64,000 bases of DNA from Macrothele yani (GCA_039090855.1 CM076991.1:101940021-102004020), one strand, 5' to 3'. Positions 23,901 through 34,786 are shown, counted from the stretch's first letter. Notes: generated from the letters alone by a model not told the origin. Translations and numbers: made by a program.

Positions 23901-25250
23901 CTGGACTGCTCTTCTTCCCCGGATACAACGGACTGCTGCCTACTGGAGTAAGGCCCGCCCTTTCACATCGTTCCGTCAACGAGCAGCCGTTCTTCGTCGA
24001 CAACTTATCTCTCTATGCGAATACTCTTGGATGTCGACGGTTGTGCCCGTGTCACAAATGATGACCATCACTCGCCTCTCAACTTCCGTCATCTGGTCTT
24101 CACATCACTGGGTTAAACCTGCCACGCTTCATCTGCCAGCCTCTTTGGGTGGCATCCAGCTTCCTGATCCAGCTTTCCTTTATAAAACACATCGCATTAT
24201 TCATTTCATTCGCCTTGCCACTTCAACTGTTCCGTTCCTTACCACTACCTTGAATGTTCTAGCTTCTTTCCGTGACCCATCTTTCACCTTCCTACTGTTT
24301 CTGAAGATGGATGCATACTCTCTTCTCCCGTCCCACCTCCCTCCTGTCATGCGAGAGGGCCTTTCTCTCTTTCGTTCGCTTCCTCTTCTCCGTTCATTTC
24401 CTTTCTTCAACTCTTGATCTCCTAGATGAACCTCTCTTCTTCTCTTCTCTTATTCACCCTCCTAACCTCCCTTACTTTTACTTTCCTCATTGGATCCGCT
24501 CTGGTGTGATAACTGTCCGTTCTCTCGTAACTTCTGATCTAACCTGGAGACCTCTTTCTTCCCTGTTTCTATTTCCAACCATTACTCTTGCTAACGAATA
24601 TCTTCTCCTTCGCACAGCGCTTTGGAGCCTCTTTCCACTCCTCGCTTCCCTGATGGTCTCTTCTCGGTCCCCTCCGCCCCTCTTTCTCTACCGTTCTTTC
24701 TCCTCATTCGTAGCTCCCCGGTTCTAGTTACTTCTATCTCCTCCTCTTCTCTTTATTGGCTCCTTCTTTCCCCTCCCGCACTTCCACTTTCTGTTCATTC
24801 TGCTTCTCCTTCTCTTCTCCCCGCCATCTGGACAGCCTCTACCTCTCCCCTTCCTCCCTCTTGAACTCAATGTCTATTGGCAATTTCTTCACCTTCGTCT
24901 CCCCGCCCCATCAGTACTATTTCGCATGACCCTTCTCACCTCTCCACATTGTTCCTTTTGCCCTGAAGTCAGCGACGTCCAACATCAATACCTCTTCTGC
25001 CCCGTACTCCTGCCAGTCCTAAACACAGCATTTCGTCTTGCTGATCGAATTTGTGCTCGATCGTTACCATTTCTTGCATATGCTTGGCTACTCCAAACTA
25101 AGCATCCACCTACTCACTTGCCTCCTGTGTGCCGTTACATTTTTTTTCTTGTGAAGTTCACTGTATATGCTTTCCATCTTGAACAACGCCTCCTGCTCTT
25201 ACTCCACCTCCTCAGGAGGCAAGTGCTATCATTCGGAGACGCTTCCTAGC
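20909..25250 (+). pseudogene. LINE polyprotein: APE endonuclease, reverse transcriptase, C-terminal Cys/His motif
   Basis: The first 482 codons (20909-22357) begin with a Pro/Ser-rich region followed by the endonuclease: TLNCRGFS, LLLLQETNC with the catalytic Glu, IGGDFNCTL, FTWRSS and SDHSIVSL with the catalytic Asp-His. A single in-frame TAG at 22355 follows, after which the same frame stays open through the reverse transcriptase to about 23800. RT motifs seen are ILLPKKGDLLDLGNWRPISI, LNLDQKSAFDNVSH, RGIRQGCPLSGKLF and FTAYADDVTF, the last carrying the catalytic Asp pair. A frameshift near 23810 moves the reading to 23785-24417, and two or three more shifts lead to CSFCPEVSDVQHQYLFCP near 24950, a CxxC-H-C zinc-binding motif common near the end of such proteins. 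The mRNA product would nick target DNA and prime cDNA synthesis on it. One stop and several frameshifts leave this copy inactive. Confidence 0.88.
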
Positions 25251-25689
25251 ACGGTTAACCACTCGTCTCCGAATGGAGCACTCTCGTGCTGCCTCAACAA
25301 ACACCGATAACGTTTTCCAATCCACCTGGGCCCAATCGGCTGGGTGGTTCCATATCCACAATTTGCAGCTACATCTCAACTTATAGGTGTGATTTTTGTT
25401 GTCGCCCACATTCCCTGTCACAACTCATGATTTTACGTATTAATTTTGGTGGTATGAGGCTCCTAGGTGGAGTCTCCTTTTTCACCCACATGATTCGCTA
25501 TTTGTGATTATTCTGTTTTATGTGCTATTGAGATAGCTCACCATGTTTCCCACGATCTCTTCGATTTTGTTGTATTTTATGTTGTATATAATTCTTTATT
25601 CTGCACAGTTTACTGCACACGCAATGTCCCCTACATTATGTTGAATATATTTTGAAATTTTATTGTCCCTGTGTATATAATTTAATGTA

Positions 25690-26000
25690 AGAAGATGCTC
25701 TTCTGAGTACTTTTAGCGATTCTCCCCTTGTCACTGAATACTTCTGTACATATGATGTAAATTTTGAGTGTAGCACCACTGTTACATTTCTGTTTTATGA
25801 GAAGCTGCCCTTCTGGGTATGCTTAGCGGCTTTCTTTTTTTGTCACTGTATTGTTCTGTACATATGATATGACACTTATGAATTGCATTACTGTTCGATT
25901 TCTGTTTTTTTGTAAAGTTGCCCTCCTGGGTCCGTTTAGCGTATTTCTCTCTTGTCACTGCATAATTCTGTGCATATAATAAGTATTTGTGCTTAATTGT
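25690..26000 (+). repeat. Three tandem units of about 110 bp in the LINE 3' untranslated region
   Basis: Units near 25693, 25799 and 25914 share CTTCTGGGTA or a variant, then TTAGCG, CTTGTCACTG, TTCTGTACATATGAT. Short repeats in the 3' region are common in LINEs and may help template recognition. Confidence 0.75.
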
Positions 26001-26368
26001 TTCTACCATTTCTGTCATATTTCTAAATACTGTTGCACCGGTTAGTTCCTTCTCACCCATGGTCTTTTATGTGAATTAGTACCTTGTGAATATTTAATCT
26101 TGAGTATGGTAGTAATACTTAATTGGAATTTGTGAATAGTATAGCATCATGTCTTTTCTTGTCTACAATACTGTAGTATACATTTTCATTTGCATCGCTC
26201 GTGCTTTATTGTCTGCCTCTCCATCGCCCTTCGGGGCGAAATAATTTTGTGATTTTAACAATATTTTGTTTTACGTTTCACTGGAACTTTCCAGTTGTTG
26301 TATATACCACTGTATTTATTGGCAGAATTCTACTGTCATGTACATAGAAATGCTATTTTTATTTGAAG

Positions 26369-26374
26369 AATAAA
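26369..26374 (+). terminator. LINE polyadenylation signal AATAAA
   Basis: AATAAA lies 10 bases before the 3' boundary set by the target-site duplication. The element ends in GACAATTTTG rather than a long A tract. Confidence 0.6.
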
Positions 26375-26396
26375 GACAATTTTGAAACTGTAGATT

Positions 26397-26639
26397 TTAC
26401 GAAAATGTTGCATGGGGCCCCCTTGACCCAGGGCCCCGACCCCTTCCAAAAACCGTGTACGGTCTAAGCTAGAGTAACACGAGATAGTATACCAAATTTG
26501 GTGGTTCTAAATTTTAAACGGAAAATTTTGAGGAATCGACTGTTTGCATTATAGTGTCGACGAAATGTACCTGTCGACGAAGTGGCGTCGACGAAATGAG
26601 TTTTCGACGAAGTGATTGTCGACGAAATGAACGAGGCCG
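26397..26639. repeat. FB2 right arm
   Basis: One reversed large unit (CCCCTTCCAAAAACCGTGTA ... ACCAAATTTGGTGGTTCTAA), then a bridge AATCGACTGTTTGCATTATA matching the left end inverted, then five CGTCGACGAAATG or TTCGACGAAGTG units. Confidence 0.85.
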
Positions 26640-26648
26640 CTGTACGAT

Positions 26649-26977
26649 ATATGGGCTTTCCTCAACAACTTTAATTACGGGGAAACAACAAATATCATGA
26701 ATAAATTTGTACGCTGGTTCGATTAAATTACTTTATGCAGGGGTAAGTCAGAAAGTAATAATCCGAACATCACATATTTCGTATTTATTTGTATGGAAAA
26801 AAATATGTACATCTCTGAGATATGGCCATTCGTACACTACTGCTCAACGTAGTCACTTTGTCTGTTGAGACACTTGTCAAGCTTGGAAATCCATGCATCG
26901 ATACCTTGTCTATAATGAATTCATCATGATCCTTGGTTCACCATGGACACTGGCTCTGCCACCACTGAAATCACGAC
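26649..26977. other. Spacer, nothing certain
   Basis: A stretch near 26743-26960 (GGGTAAGTCAGAAAGTAATA, then GTAGTCACTTTGTCTGTTGAG) recalls the end of a mariner-type element, but I could not find a matching inverted end within the window, so I leave it unassigned. Confidence 0.35.
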
Positions 26978-27407
26978 ACCACGTTCAGAGTTGCAAACGG
27001 ATCAAAAATTCTGGACCCGACCCGAACCTGACAAATCTACTTTGAACTATAAATTTGAATATATCATCATCGTCAATCATTGTCAATCTACTGCTGGATG
27101 AAGGTATCCCCAAGTTTCTTCAACAGCAGACAGTCTTGGGGCAGTCCCCTCCATCCATCCACCTCCCACGTGGTCTTCTTTTGGGTCTTTTCCTGTCCAT
27201 TAGAATCCATTCTAAATTTTCAGTTGTTTGTTCTTCGGTGGTCCGTTCTCTTGTCAATATGTCCAGCCCATTGCCATTTCAGGGATTTGACTCTCATCAC
27301 GATGTCTTCCACTCTTGTCATTAACCTGAATCTTCTTATCTCTCCTAGTTACACCAAGCATGCACCTTTCTGTATTTCTGCAGTCTGTCTTCATATGCCT
27401 TTTTTAT

Positions 27408-28176
27408 GCTTTCCAACTGTAGGTTGAAGAAGCGTAGGCCTATATGCTCCAGCTTTGTCCATCTGCCTGTCCGAACGATAACTCACGTAAAAATGGTTTG
27501 ATTGCGATGAAATTTTAGTATGTGGTAGAGGACAACCAGGAAAACACCCTTTTAAAAATGGGCGAAATGGGGTCAAAGGTCAGGACATACAAGAGGGATC
27601 CATTCCATCGCCCTTATGCGTCACAATTTGACTAAAACTTTTTCTATTGCGACAAACTTTAGTATGTTGTTCCGAAGGTATACTGAACCACTTCTGTTTA
27701 ATTTAATCGAACTGGGGTCACAGGTTAGGGCACAGGAGCGAGATTTACGTATTCAACAGTCATTATCCACATGACTCGACTAAAACTGCTTCTATTGCGA
27801 CAAAACTTTAGTATGTTGTTCCGAAGGTATACTGAACCGGTTATGTTGAATAACATCGAAATGGGGTCAAAGGTCAGGGCACAGGAGCGAGATTTATTCC
27901 AGAGCCATTATGCTCATAACTTGACTAAAAATGCTTCTGTTGCGACAAAACTTTAGTATATTGTTCCAGAGGTATACTGAACGAATCAATAGTCAGGGTA
28001 GGGAAGAGGGTTTGTCTGCGCGCGATTTCTGGCATGTTGGAAAGCGTATCATAATCAGTGCATTGCCTGATTTCACTAACGTATTTGGTTAATTATTATA
28101 ATTAATGCATTGCATAATTTTATTAACTTGTTTAGTTAGGTACCATAATCAATGCATTGCATGATTTTACTAACTT
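27408..28176 (-). mobile_element. Repeat X, copy 2
   Basis: Reverse orientation relative to 18045-18825. It begins GCTTTCCAACTGTAGGTTGA and contains (CTGTCCGAACG), TTTTAGTATGTGGTAGAGGA and three units of GGGGTCAAAGGTCAGG type. It ends in three units of about 50 bp, each with AATGCATTGCATGATTTTAC. It interrupts RTE copy c. Confidence 0.65.
27863..27876 (+). promoter_or_regulatory. DR1 nuclear-receptor-type motif in repeat X copy 2
   Basis: GGGGTCAAAGGTCA matches the DR1 consensus (GGGTCA-A-AGGTCA) exactly; a second exact copy is at 27569-27582 and a weaker one at 27714-27727. Functional binding is not shown by the sequence. Confidence 0.3.
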
Positions 28177-28698
28177 GTTTAGTTAAGGCCCACGTCTCTG
28201 CTCTATACGTAAACAATGAAAGAATGCATTGATTAAACACTTTTCTTTTCAGACATAATGGCATATTGCTCTTAAAAATTGCACTGCTTCTTCCGAAAGC
28301 TCTCCAACCAAGTTTTATACGCCGATTAATTTCTTCATCAATGTGACCTTTGCTTGATATCTGTTGTCTAAGGTATCGGTTATCTCGAGCTTTTCCCCTT
28401 CAATCGTTAAATCTTCATTTCTTGTAAAAGCATTGTACTTCAGTTTTGTCATCTGAAAGTTCATTTTTAATCCCATTTCTTTATCCTTCTCAGCAAGTTC
28501 CTGGATCATACTCTGCAGCTCTGAAGTATAATTTCAAAGACCTATGAAGGGTTCTTTGAAATATATATATATATATTTTTCTTTTCAAAAATACAACGGA
28601 AATAAAACCGGGTCAGGAACACCTTGACCCGACTCGTTTGACCCGCAATAAATTGTCGACCCGGTGACCCATGACCCGTTTCCCTGTCTGACCACGTT

Positions 28699-29305
28699 CA
28701 CACCTGCTGCACTGTCATCACGTTCGGGTCGTACACAGCTTGAAGTTCACGGTGAGTTCCAATAGGTGTTGTTCCTTTTGCCTACAAGAAGTGAATGACT
28801 TCTCCATGTCCATTCAACCAGTACAGTAGCCATTTTGAATCGGTGTAGCTCAGGAACGTAATTAATGTCTCTGGAGCTTCAAACTGCAGCCACTTAGAAC
28901 AGAACATGTCAAGTTACACGTCAGCGCAAAACATTTTCAACACGTGCAGTACTTTTAAACTTCTTCAACAGGGAAAGTTTCTTTCTGACTTCCCCTCGTA
29001 TGATGTAAACTCTGTTTACAAATAATTTGCAACTGATCTTTAAACGATGAACACGACATTTCTCATACAAACACTAGACTAAAAATGAATGTTTAATTAT
29101 TCCAAAAACTTTATAGGATGAATATCATCATCACTTCATCACTGTTAGAAAGTCCTTCTGATAGAGGGTGATTGTGCCATTTCTCTGTATGTAATAAAAC
29201 ATAACATGACTGACTGCCTATATTCAAACAACGGCCTACCGCGTATTTCGATGCAAACTCATACTATGAAATACTGTTACTTACTCTGGAACCAAGGCTT
29301 CAACG
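28699..29305. other. Spacer, nothing recognised
   Basis: No coding region, element end or tandem repeat identified. Confidence 0.5.
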
Positions 29306-29309
29306 GGAA

Positions 29310-29425
29310 ATTGTCGGTGTTTTGTCCTGTCGGTGTTTTGGTTGTCGGTGTTTTGTCTTGTCGGTGTTTTGGTTGTCGGTGTTTTGTCTTGTCGGTGTTT
29401 TTGGGTGTCGGTGTTTTGACCGGCA
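29310..29425. repeat. Short tandem array, units of about 15-17 bp
   Basis: Seven units of TGTCGGTGTTTTG with alternating linkers (TCTTG, GTT). The look resembles a single short arm of a fold-back element, but no inverted partner is present. Confidence 0.9.
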
Positions 29426-29429
29426 CCCG

Positions 29430-30714
29430 TACCAGAAACGCATCGGATATTTCCGTATCTGGGTGGGAGCTGATAGAGGAATTTTCTGAGTAACATCTTA
29501 CCTCAGAAAGAAGAGAAGTTTCTTAACCAACGGTACCTCTAACCACTATAAATCTTCTAACTAACGGTTACCTTTAAATAACAGCTGATTAATTTGGCAA
29601 TATTGATAAATCATTATATTTTGATTTATTTATTATGAGTGTGGTTAAAAGAATCAAGCGACGCCACTGTATACAGCGTGCCAACAAAAATTTTTCGCTT
29701 GTTGCCTTGGTAGGCTACCCTTTATATACGCGAGGGCCGTAGCTAGGTCCTGGAACCGGGAGGGGGGGGCGCTGAGAAGTCGTCTGGTAGGGTGGCGTGC
29801 TCTGTGTTCAACTACAAATTATATTTCACCATGAATGCAGATGTAAGTTTTGGTTTGTTTTTTCTCTCCTTTTGGTAATTTACTTCACTAAGGAATACTT
29901 TCTTCATTCCAAAAAATAAAATCAAGAAATTAAAATACACAATACTAAAACAGAAGAAAAAGAAAACCTCAACTCTCTCCTGAAATATCAAAAAAGAAAA
30001 ATCGCATTTGCTTCATGATGCTTTAGTTCTAAGTTCCTTACCGCCGGAGGCAAAATAACTTCCAATTAAAATGGAAAAATTATATAGTGTTTTAGTTTAA
30101 TATTCTGGTGGTTTTTAGTGGACTTACACAATGTTATCGAAAAGTCATTGATGGCGTATTTGGTTTCTTTTTATCCCTGCTCTTAGTGTTCCACTTTTTT
30201 CTCTGTCTTTAATCGAGCATACTCTTTCTCTGGTGGTCGGAGATAGCCTCTTCTTACCGTGTTCAACAGCCAACTCCCCCCTTCTCAAAAACCAAGAGAC
30301 CTTATTCTCCCTCAAACACTTTCTCTCTCACAAAATGTATCATAAAACCCCTCGTAGTAACAGCAAAGCAATGAACAGGAAAGAGTTGAATGCTCTCTCT
30401 CTCTCTAACTCACCTACCAAACATTAGCTCGCTCATAAAACTCAGCCTCCCCACGATATTTTTTTCTACACAATAGATTGTGAAGAAGTTTTTTTAACAG
30501 CTGCTTAGAATTCCATAGACGTTTACTCAGCGATGAACAGTGTTTTAGTCTTGTTCGCAATTACGTCTCCTCTTTCGCCTCTTTTTTTCCTTTTTTGTAG
30601 TTGTTTTTTCAAATTTTACGTTTTTCCTAAAAGGAAAAATAAGACATTTCTCACTTCTCTGACCTTTGACACCAACAAGTCCTATGCCCTTATGATGGAG
30701 AATTATTGGCACAC
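29430..30714. other. Spacer with a possible transposon end near 29735
   Basis: AGGGCCGTAGCTAGGTCCTG followed by a G run (29734-29770) resembles the end of a type of DNA transposon common in animals, but I found no partner. Otherwise AT-rich, without coding region. Confidence 0.3.
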
Positions 30715-31345
30715 TGATTGCCATCATTGGTTCCTACATTGGTTCTTCACATCATTGGTTTCTACACTGGTTTCTGACATCTTTGGTTCCTACATTGGTC
30801 ACCTGACATTATCGGTTCCTACATCGGTTCCTACATTGGTTCCTGACATTATCGGTTCCTACATCGGTTCCTACATTGGTTCCTACATTGGTTCTTGATA
30901 TCATTGGTTCTTCACATCATTGGTTCCCTCACTGGTTTCTGACATATTTGGTTCCTACATTGGTTCCTGACATTATTGGTTCCTACATTGGTTCTTGATA
31001 TCATTGGTTCCTACATTGGTTCTTGATATCATTGGTTCTTCACATCATTGGTTCCTACACTGGTTTCTGACATCTTTGGTTCCTACATTGGTTCCGGACA
31101 TTATCGGTTCCTACATCGGTTCCTACATTGGTTCCTACATTGGTTTCTACATTGGTTCTTGATATCATTGGTTCCTACATTGGTTCTTCACATCATTGGT
31201 TCCTACACTGGTTTCTGACATCTTTGGTTCCTACACTGGTTTCTGACATCTTTGGTTCCTACATTGGTTCCTGACATTATTGGTTCCTACATCGGTTCCT
31301 ACATTGGTTTCTACATTGGTTCTTGATATCATTTATTCCTACTGA
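30715..31345. repeat. 12-bp-unit minisatellite with variants
   Basis: About 630 bp of ATTGGTTCCTAC, ATTGGTTCTTGATATC, ATCATTGGTTCTTCACATC, CACTGGTTTCTGACATCTTTGG and CATTATCGGTTCC units in a repeating order of about 150-180 bp, so a higher-order structure is likely. A frame of about 90 codons over part of it (SYIGSYIGS) is an artefact. Confidence 0.92.
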
Positions 31346-31574
31346 TTCATATCCATTTTTTTCTTGGAATTACCCATCGCACGCCCTGTAACAACCCAAT
31401 TTTATGTTGTTGTTTTTTTAAACAAAAGTGCAGTGAGCAAATAAATAAAGCATGTATGCTTATAATGATATTCAAAGGTCGTTTTCATAAACTGCCGCTC
31501 ATAAAATATTCAGCAACGTTTATTTTACAAGGGGAGAGCTTGCTTTGCAGAGGGTCTGAGCTAGAGATGAGTTC

Positions 31575-31804
31575 TTTTTTTTTTTTTTTTTTTTTGATTG
31601 GAGGTTTAACGACCACCGTGAGCAACTCAACGGGCTATAAGCAGTCGCCCGTTCCTAATTTAGGGTCACTGGTTCCAGGGAAGGGAGAGAGCCAGTGCCG
31701 TAAGACAAACACAACATCCATGACTCACCGGGATTCGAAACCGGACCCCTTTCGGACGAATGATCAGAGGCCATTGCCTTAGACCACTGCGCCACCTGGG
31801 CGGC
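31575..31804 (-). mobile_element. SINE1 (tRNA-derived), minus strand
   Basis: A T run (the inverted A tail) is followed by the SINE1 body and ends at the inverted tRNA-like head (GCGCCACCTGGGCGGC). The flanking direct repeat AGAGATGAGTTC (31563-31574 and 31805-31816) is a perfect 12-bp target duplication. It sits exactly in the hAT left end. Confidence 0.9.
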
Positions 31805-32940
31805 AGAGATGAGTTCAGGCTCAATTTTAGGAGCACGGGCCCGGCCTGCTTTTTCTGATTACATGTGTTTGCTGAGCCCGGCCCCGCCCGGGTCCGTATT
31901 CTTGGAAAATTTTGCTAATCGAGGCTTGCATTTATGCATTATACACTGGCCAAAGATATGGCCCAAGCAAGGATTAGTTTAAAAATCATTAGTTTAAAAA
32001 GTTTAGTTCAGTTAATCCACTTCACAATATTAATATGTTTTCAGAAATACTACGCATAAAGCCAAATGTTCTAAAATGTGAATTTGAAAATAAATAAATA
32101 ATCATCGTGTCCTTCGACCGTATCAGGGGAATCAGTAATTTTGGTAAAAGCTGAAGAAAAGAAAATCGTTTAGAAACAAAAAATTCCATTCGTTATTTCT
32201 TTTTGATTTCTAAATTTAATTTTATTTTGAATAAATTGCATTCTAAAACGTACAACGCCGTACAGATAGTTGCAAGTGTTTGAAATTTTGACTCTAGAAA
32301 ACTAATCTTTGCAATATAATCCCCATATATGCAAATTGGTAAAGGTAGTTTTGAGTGATGTTGCGGAATATAAAAAAGGCATGTAGGAAAATTTCCAAAA
32401 TTAAAAAAAAAAAAAGAACGTAAAAGCATTCCAGACTAGATTATTCTGCATTTTGTAACATTAACAAAGCTTTGCGCTTAATAGTATAATAATCACAATA
32501 TTATCATATGTGTGTGCAGTTTCCAGATCAAGTTCATCATGAAAAAAAGAGAGAGAGAGAATTGCATCTCATGCCTCAGCGCTTCAACTCGATCTTCTTT
32601 TCTTTAAAACTCAACCTGCTGCACTAAAAACCAACGTCACCCCAATTATCGCGGGAGTGACGAAATTTTAAAAAATAAATAACAATACTTCTAACTGCAC
32701 AATTTTGGAAATTAATATATCATTTTAAAGATAAGATTCTTGATTTTTAATAAAATACACAAAATGGGAATGTATTTTTTCCTAGTTTTTCGATACCAGA
32801 CCTCCTTAAACTAATCCTTGCTTGGGCCATAGTTTTGGACAATGCATAATGCAAGTCTTGCTAAGCAAAATTTGTTTTGCAATGGCAGCTAGCTTAGGAA
32901 ATTTAAAATCCTTCCACCATGGTAACAAATCCACAATGAA

Positions 32941-32988
32941 ATTCAACACGTGTAATTCAACCAGGCTCGGAATTACACGTGTTGAATT
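32941..32988. repeat. Perfect inverted repeat, 17-bp arms
   Basis: ATTCAACACGTGTAATT and its exact reverse complement are separated by about 13 bases. It lies near the right end of the hAT-like element, and a third related stretch (GACATGTAATTCCGAGC) follows at 33013. Confidence 0.75.
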
Positions 32989-33070
32989 AATTAATTACAG
33001 TAATGAAATTCAAGACATGTAATTCCGAGCATGGGCTTAGCCCGGGCACGAACTCATCTCTAGTAAGAGC

Positions 33071-34786
33071 CCACCCTATATCTCCCTGCTAGCTTCGACC
33101 CTGATATAGGTGTTAAATCATCGAGTAATCGCCAAATAAATCCTTAACTCGAAAGATATAGTTTTAAGCTGAAACTTTTTATGAATGTGTTCTGTTAGCA
33201 TACGATGAACTCCGAATCAAAATACTATCACATTTCAAAGAACTTTTGTTGGCGTTAATTTCATGTGGAAGCGAAATGTCGATAATATTTATTCCGTTAC
33301 CCGAACACATAGTAGCAAAACAAGAAATTGCGTTTTTACGGCTCCAGTTCTTTTCGGGAAATCGGCAATTTGCTTTACTACGCTTCCATTCCTTTATTTG
33401 TGCATTTTATTTCCTTTGTGAAAAAGTTTTACGGAAAACGCATTTATCAGGAAAACTTTTTCTAATGAACCGAAGAGTTCAGCTGATGTTTTTTGCACCG
33501 GCTCCAAAACCGCGTTCTCGCATAAGAATGCTGAACGTTTGTGCATATTACGAGAATTGCGTTTTCTTCTTCCGGAGCCGTAGATAAAAGCCTCCTTACT
33601 GACAGGCGTCCGAAAAGAATGGGAATTTTCATTTTTTTCCTCCTTCGGGCAAGAGGAAAAATCTGACACCTGTCAATGTGGATGGGATTTAAGTCACTTT
33701 TAGAAGTCCGTTTGAGAATTAAAAAGAAAGAAGAGTAAGGAGGGATCCCCCACCCTTCTTTTTTTTTCTGCATTCACTTTGGAATAAACTATTTATTTTG
33801 CAAAACTAAGTGCTTCCTAAGTCGGGTTTAATGCACACACATACAGTGATTTCGTACATCATATTTTAAACCCGCGTGTTTCCAATTTGTGTTTTTGCTG
33901 TGCCGGTAAAGCCAGTGATTATGCCTATACACTCTCGTTTATTGAAGTAACTTTTGCCCGTTTTGGAACTCTCACTCTGTGGGCGGCAACATAATGTGCT
34001 TCAAAAGGAGATGAATGTGTGTATTCCTCGTGCATGTCGACTTATAGGTTATCAACCTTAAAATCTCCGTGGTTTGGAGGGGTGAAACTTGGGGAGAGCA
34101 ACCGAAGGAAGCGAGAAGGCAAGAGAGAGGCAGTGGAAGGCAAGACTGAAAGAAGCTACGTTTTTAGTTTCATTTGTCGCAATGTAAAACGACTCTCTCC
34201 GGGACAGATTAGCGTCTCGCAATTAGACTGAATTCCATGAAGTTTCTGGAAGTTATCCTTTTACACACTCTGTTGCTTAATTCACCAGTGCGTTAACAAA
34301 TGCTGGATGTTTCCGATTTTGCACAGAAACAGCACGTAAACGCAACTTTCGGAATTCTGTTGAAATCATTGCTATGGCTACCAAGCTCGTCTCTTTTCTT
34401 TCCAGCGTATTTTGAGATCATTAGATGGTTGCCAACGCTTTGAAGTTCGAGAGAAAAGGCTCTTATTTACATGTTCATATAAACCCTCGCACTCCCAAAT
34501 GTTTTTTTTTTTTTGTGTGTGTGAGAGAGAGAGAGAGGTGCGTGCATGTGCAGTTCATGCGTGTTAAGTTCCGAGTGTGGCTTGGAGATCAAAGCGTTTA
34601 CCGCTGAATGCTTTCTCAGCGTTACAAAGTTGAGCGCATTTACAGCTGACCTGCTAAGCCGTTACTTGCAACCGTGATTTTCAACTGGCATCTTTACAAT
34701 GATGGCGCATATCTTCAGTATTTTCTCGAATTAACCAACCAAACTATTTTTCTGTTTGGTTAAGGGTTCAACGTCCTCACATAAAC
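33071..34786. other. Spacer, nothing recognised
   Basis: Short open frames on both strands without motifs; a (GT/GA) run at 34515-34537. No transposon ends. Confidence 0.5.

Larger units (their letters stand above)
20847..26384 (+). mobile_element. Tx1/L1-group non-LTR retrotransposon (LINE), 5' truncated
   Basis: About 5.5 kb flanked by AAACTGTAGATT on both sides (20835-20846 and 26385-26396), a 12-bp target-site duplication made from an FB2 unit. It encodes an APE-type endonuclease and a reverse transcriptase in order, then a C-terminal Cys/His motif, a tandem 3' region and AATAAA 10 bases before the end. RT motifs of the form NWRPISILNTDYK and LNLDQKSAFDNVSH place it in the L1/Tx1 group. 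The 5' part of the element (promoter and most of ORF1) is missing or very short. The coding strand is strikingly pyrimidine-rich. Confidence 0.9.
20117..26639. mobile_element. Fold-back DNA element FB2, split by a Tx1-like LINE
   Basis: Flanked by the 9-bp direct repeat CTGTACGAT (20108-20116 and 26640-26648), a target-site duplication. The left end GGGTCTGGTTCACTTCGTCG and right end (reverse complement CGGCCTCGTTCATTTCGTCG) are inverted. Behind each end are several GTCGACGAAATG-type units, then larger units of about 125 bp: three in plus orientation on the left and three inverted (two left of the LINE, one right of it). Without the LINE the element is about 980 bp and nearly palindromic. It has no transposase, so it depends on another element for movement. 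A 9-bp duplication fits Mutator-like elements but does not prove it. Confidence 0.8.
27061..28525 (-). mobile_element. RTE/BovB-like LINE fragment (copy c), interrupted by repeat X
   Basis: Two pieces of one minus-strand fragment. Piece 28177-28525 codes for the part before the C-terminus (EVGLKMNF-like stretch at GLKMNFQMTKLKYN, then RAFGRSSAIF and PLCLKRKVFNQ in shifted frames). Piece 27061-27407 codes for the C-terminal tail (SLKWQWAGHIDKRT-like). In copy b (11205-11740) the corresponding sequence is uninterrupted, which shows that 27408-28176 is an insertion. The 3' microsatellite is the ATGATGATG run near 27065. Frameshifts throughout. Confidence 0.75.
26986..28690. mobile_element. hAT-type non-autonomous transposon holding a nested LINE
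   Basis: Flanked by a perfect 8-bp duplication ACCACGTT (26978-26985 and 28691-28698). Ends are inverted: CAGAGTTGCAAACGGATC on the left, reverse complement CAGACAGGGAAACGGGTC on the right, both followed by GACCCG-rich sequence. CAG-type ends with 8-bp duplications are the hallmark of the hAT superfamily. The body outside the nested LINE is only about 240 bp with no transposase. A related left end is at 61307. Confidence 0.85.
31562..33062. mobile_element. hAT-like non-autonomous element with nested SINE1
   Basis: The left end TAGAGATGAGTTC (continuing AGGCTCAATTTTAGGAGC after the SINE) and right end (reverse complement TAGAGATGAGTTCGTGCCCG) are inverted. The flanks GTCTGAGC and GTAAGAGC agree at 6 of 8 positions, fitting an old 8-bp duplication. 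Inner sequence is AT-rich without a transposase. Confidence 0.65.

Noticed and set aside
24201..24410. Minus-strand frames in the LINE region
   Set aside because: They are shadows of the pyrimidine-rich LINE coding strand, giving Arg/Lys/Glu-rich readings.
26743..26960. Mariner-type element end
   Set aside because: Suggestive wording of the sequence but no inverted partner or transposase found.
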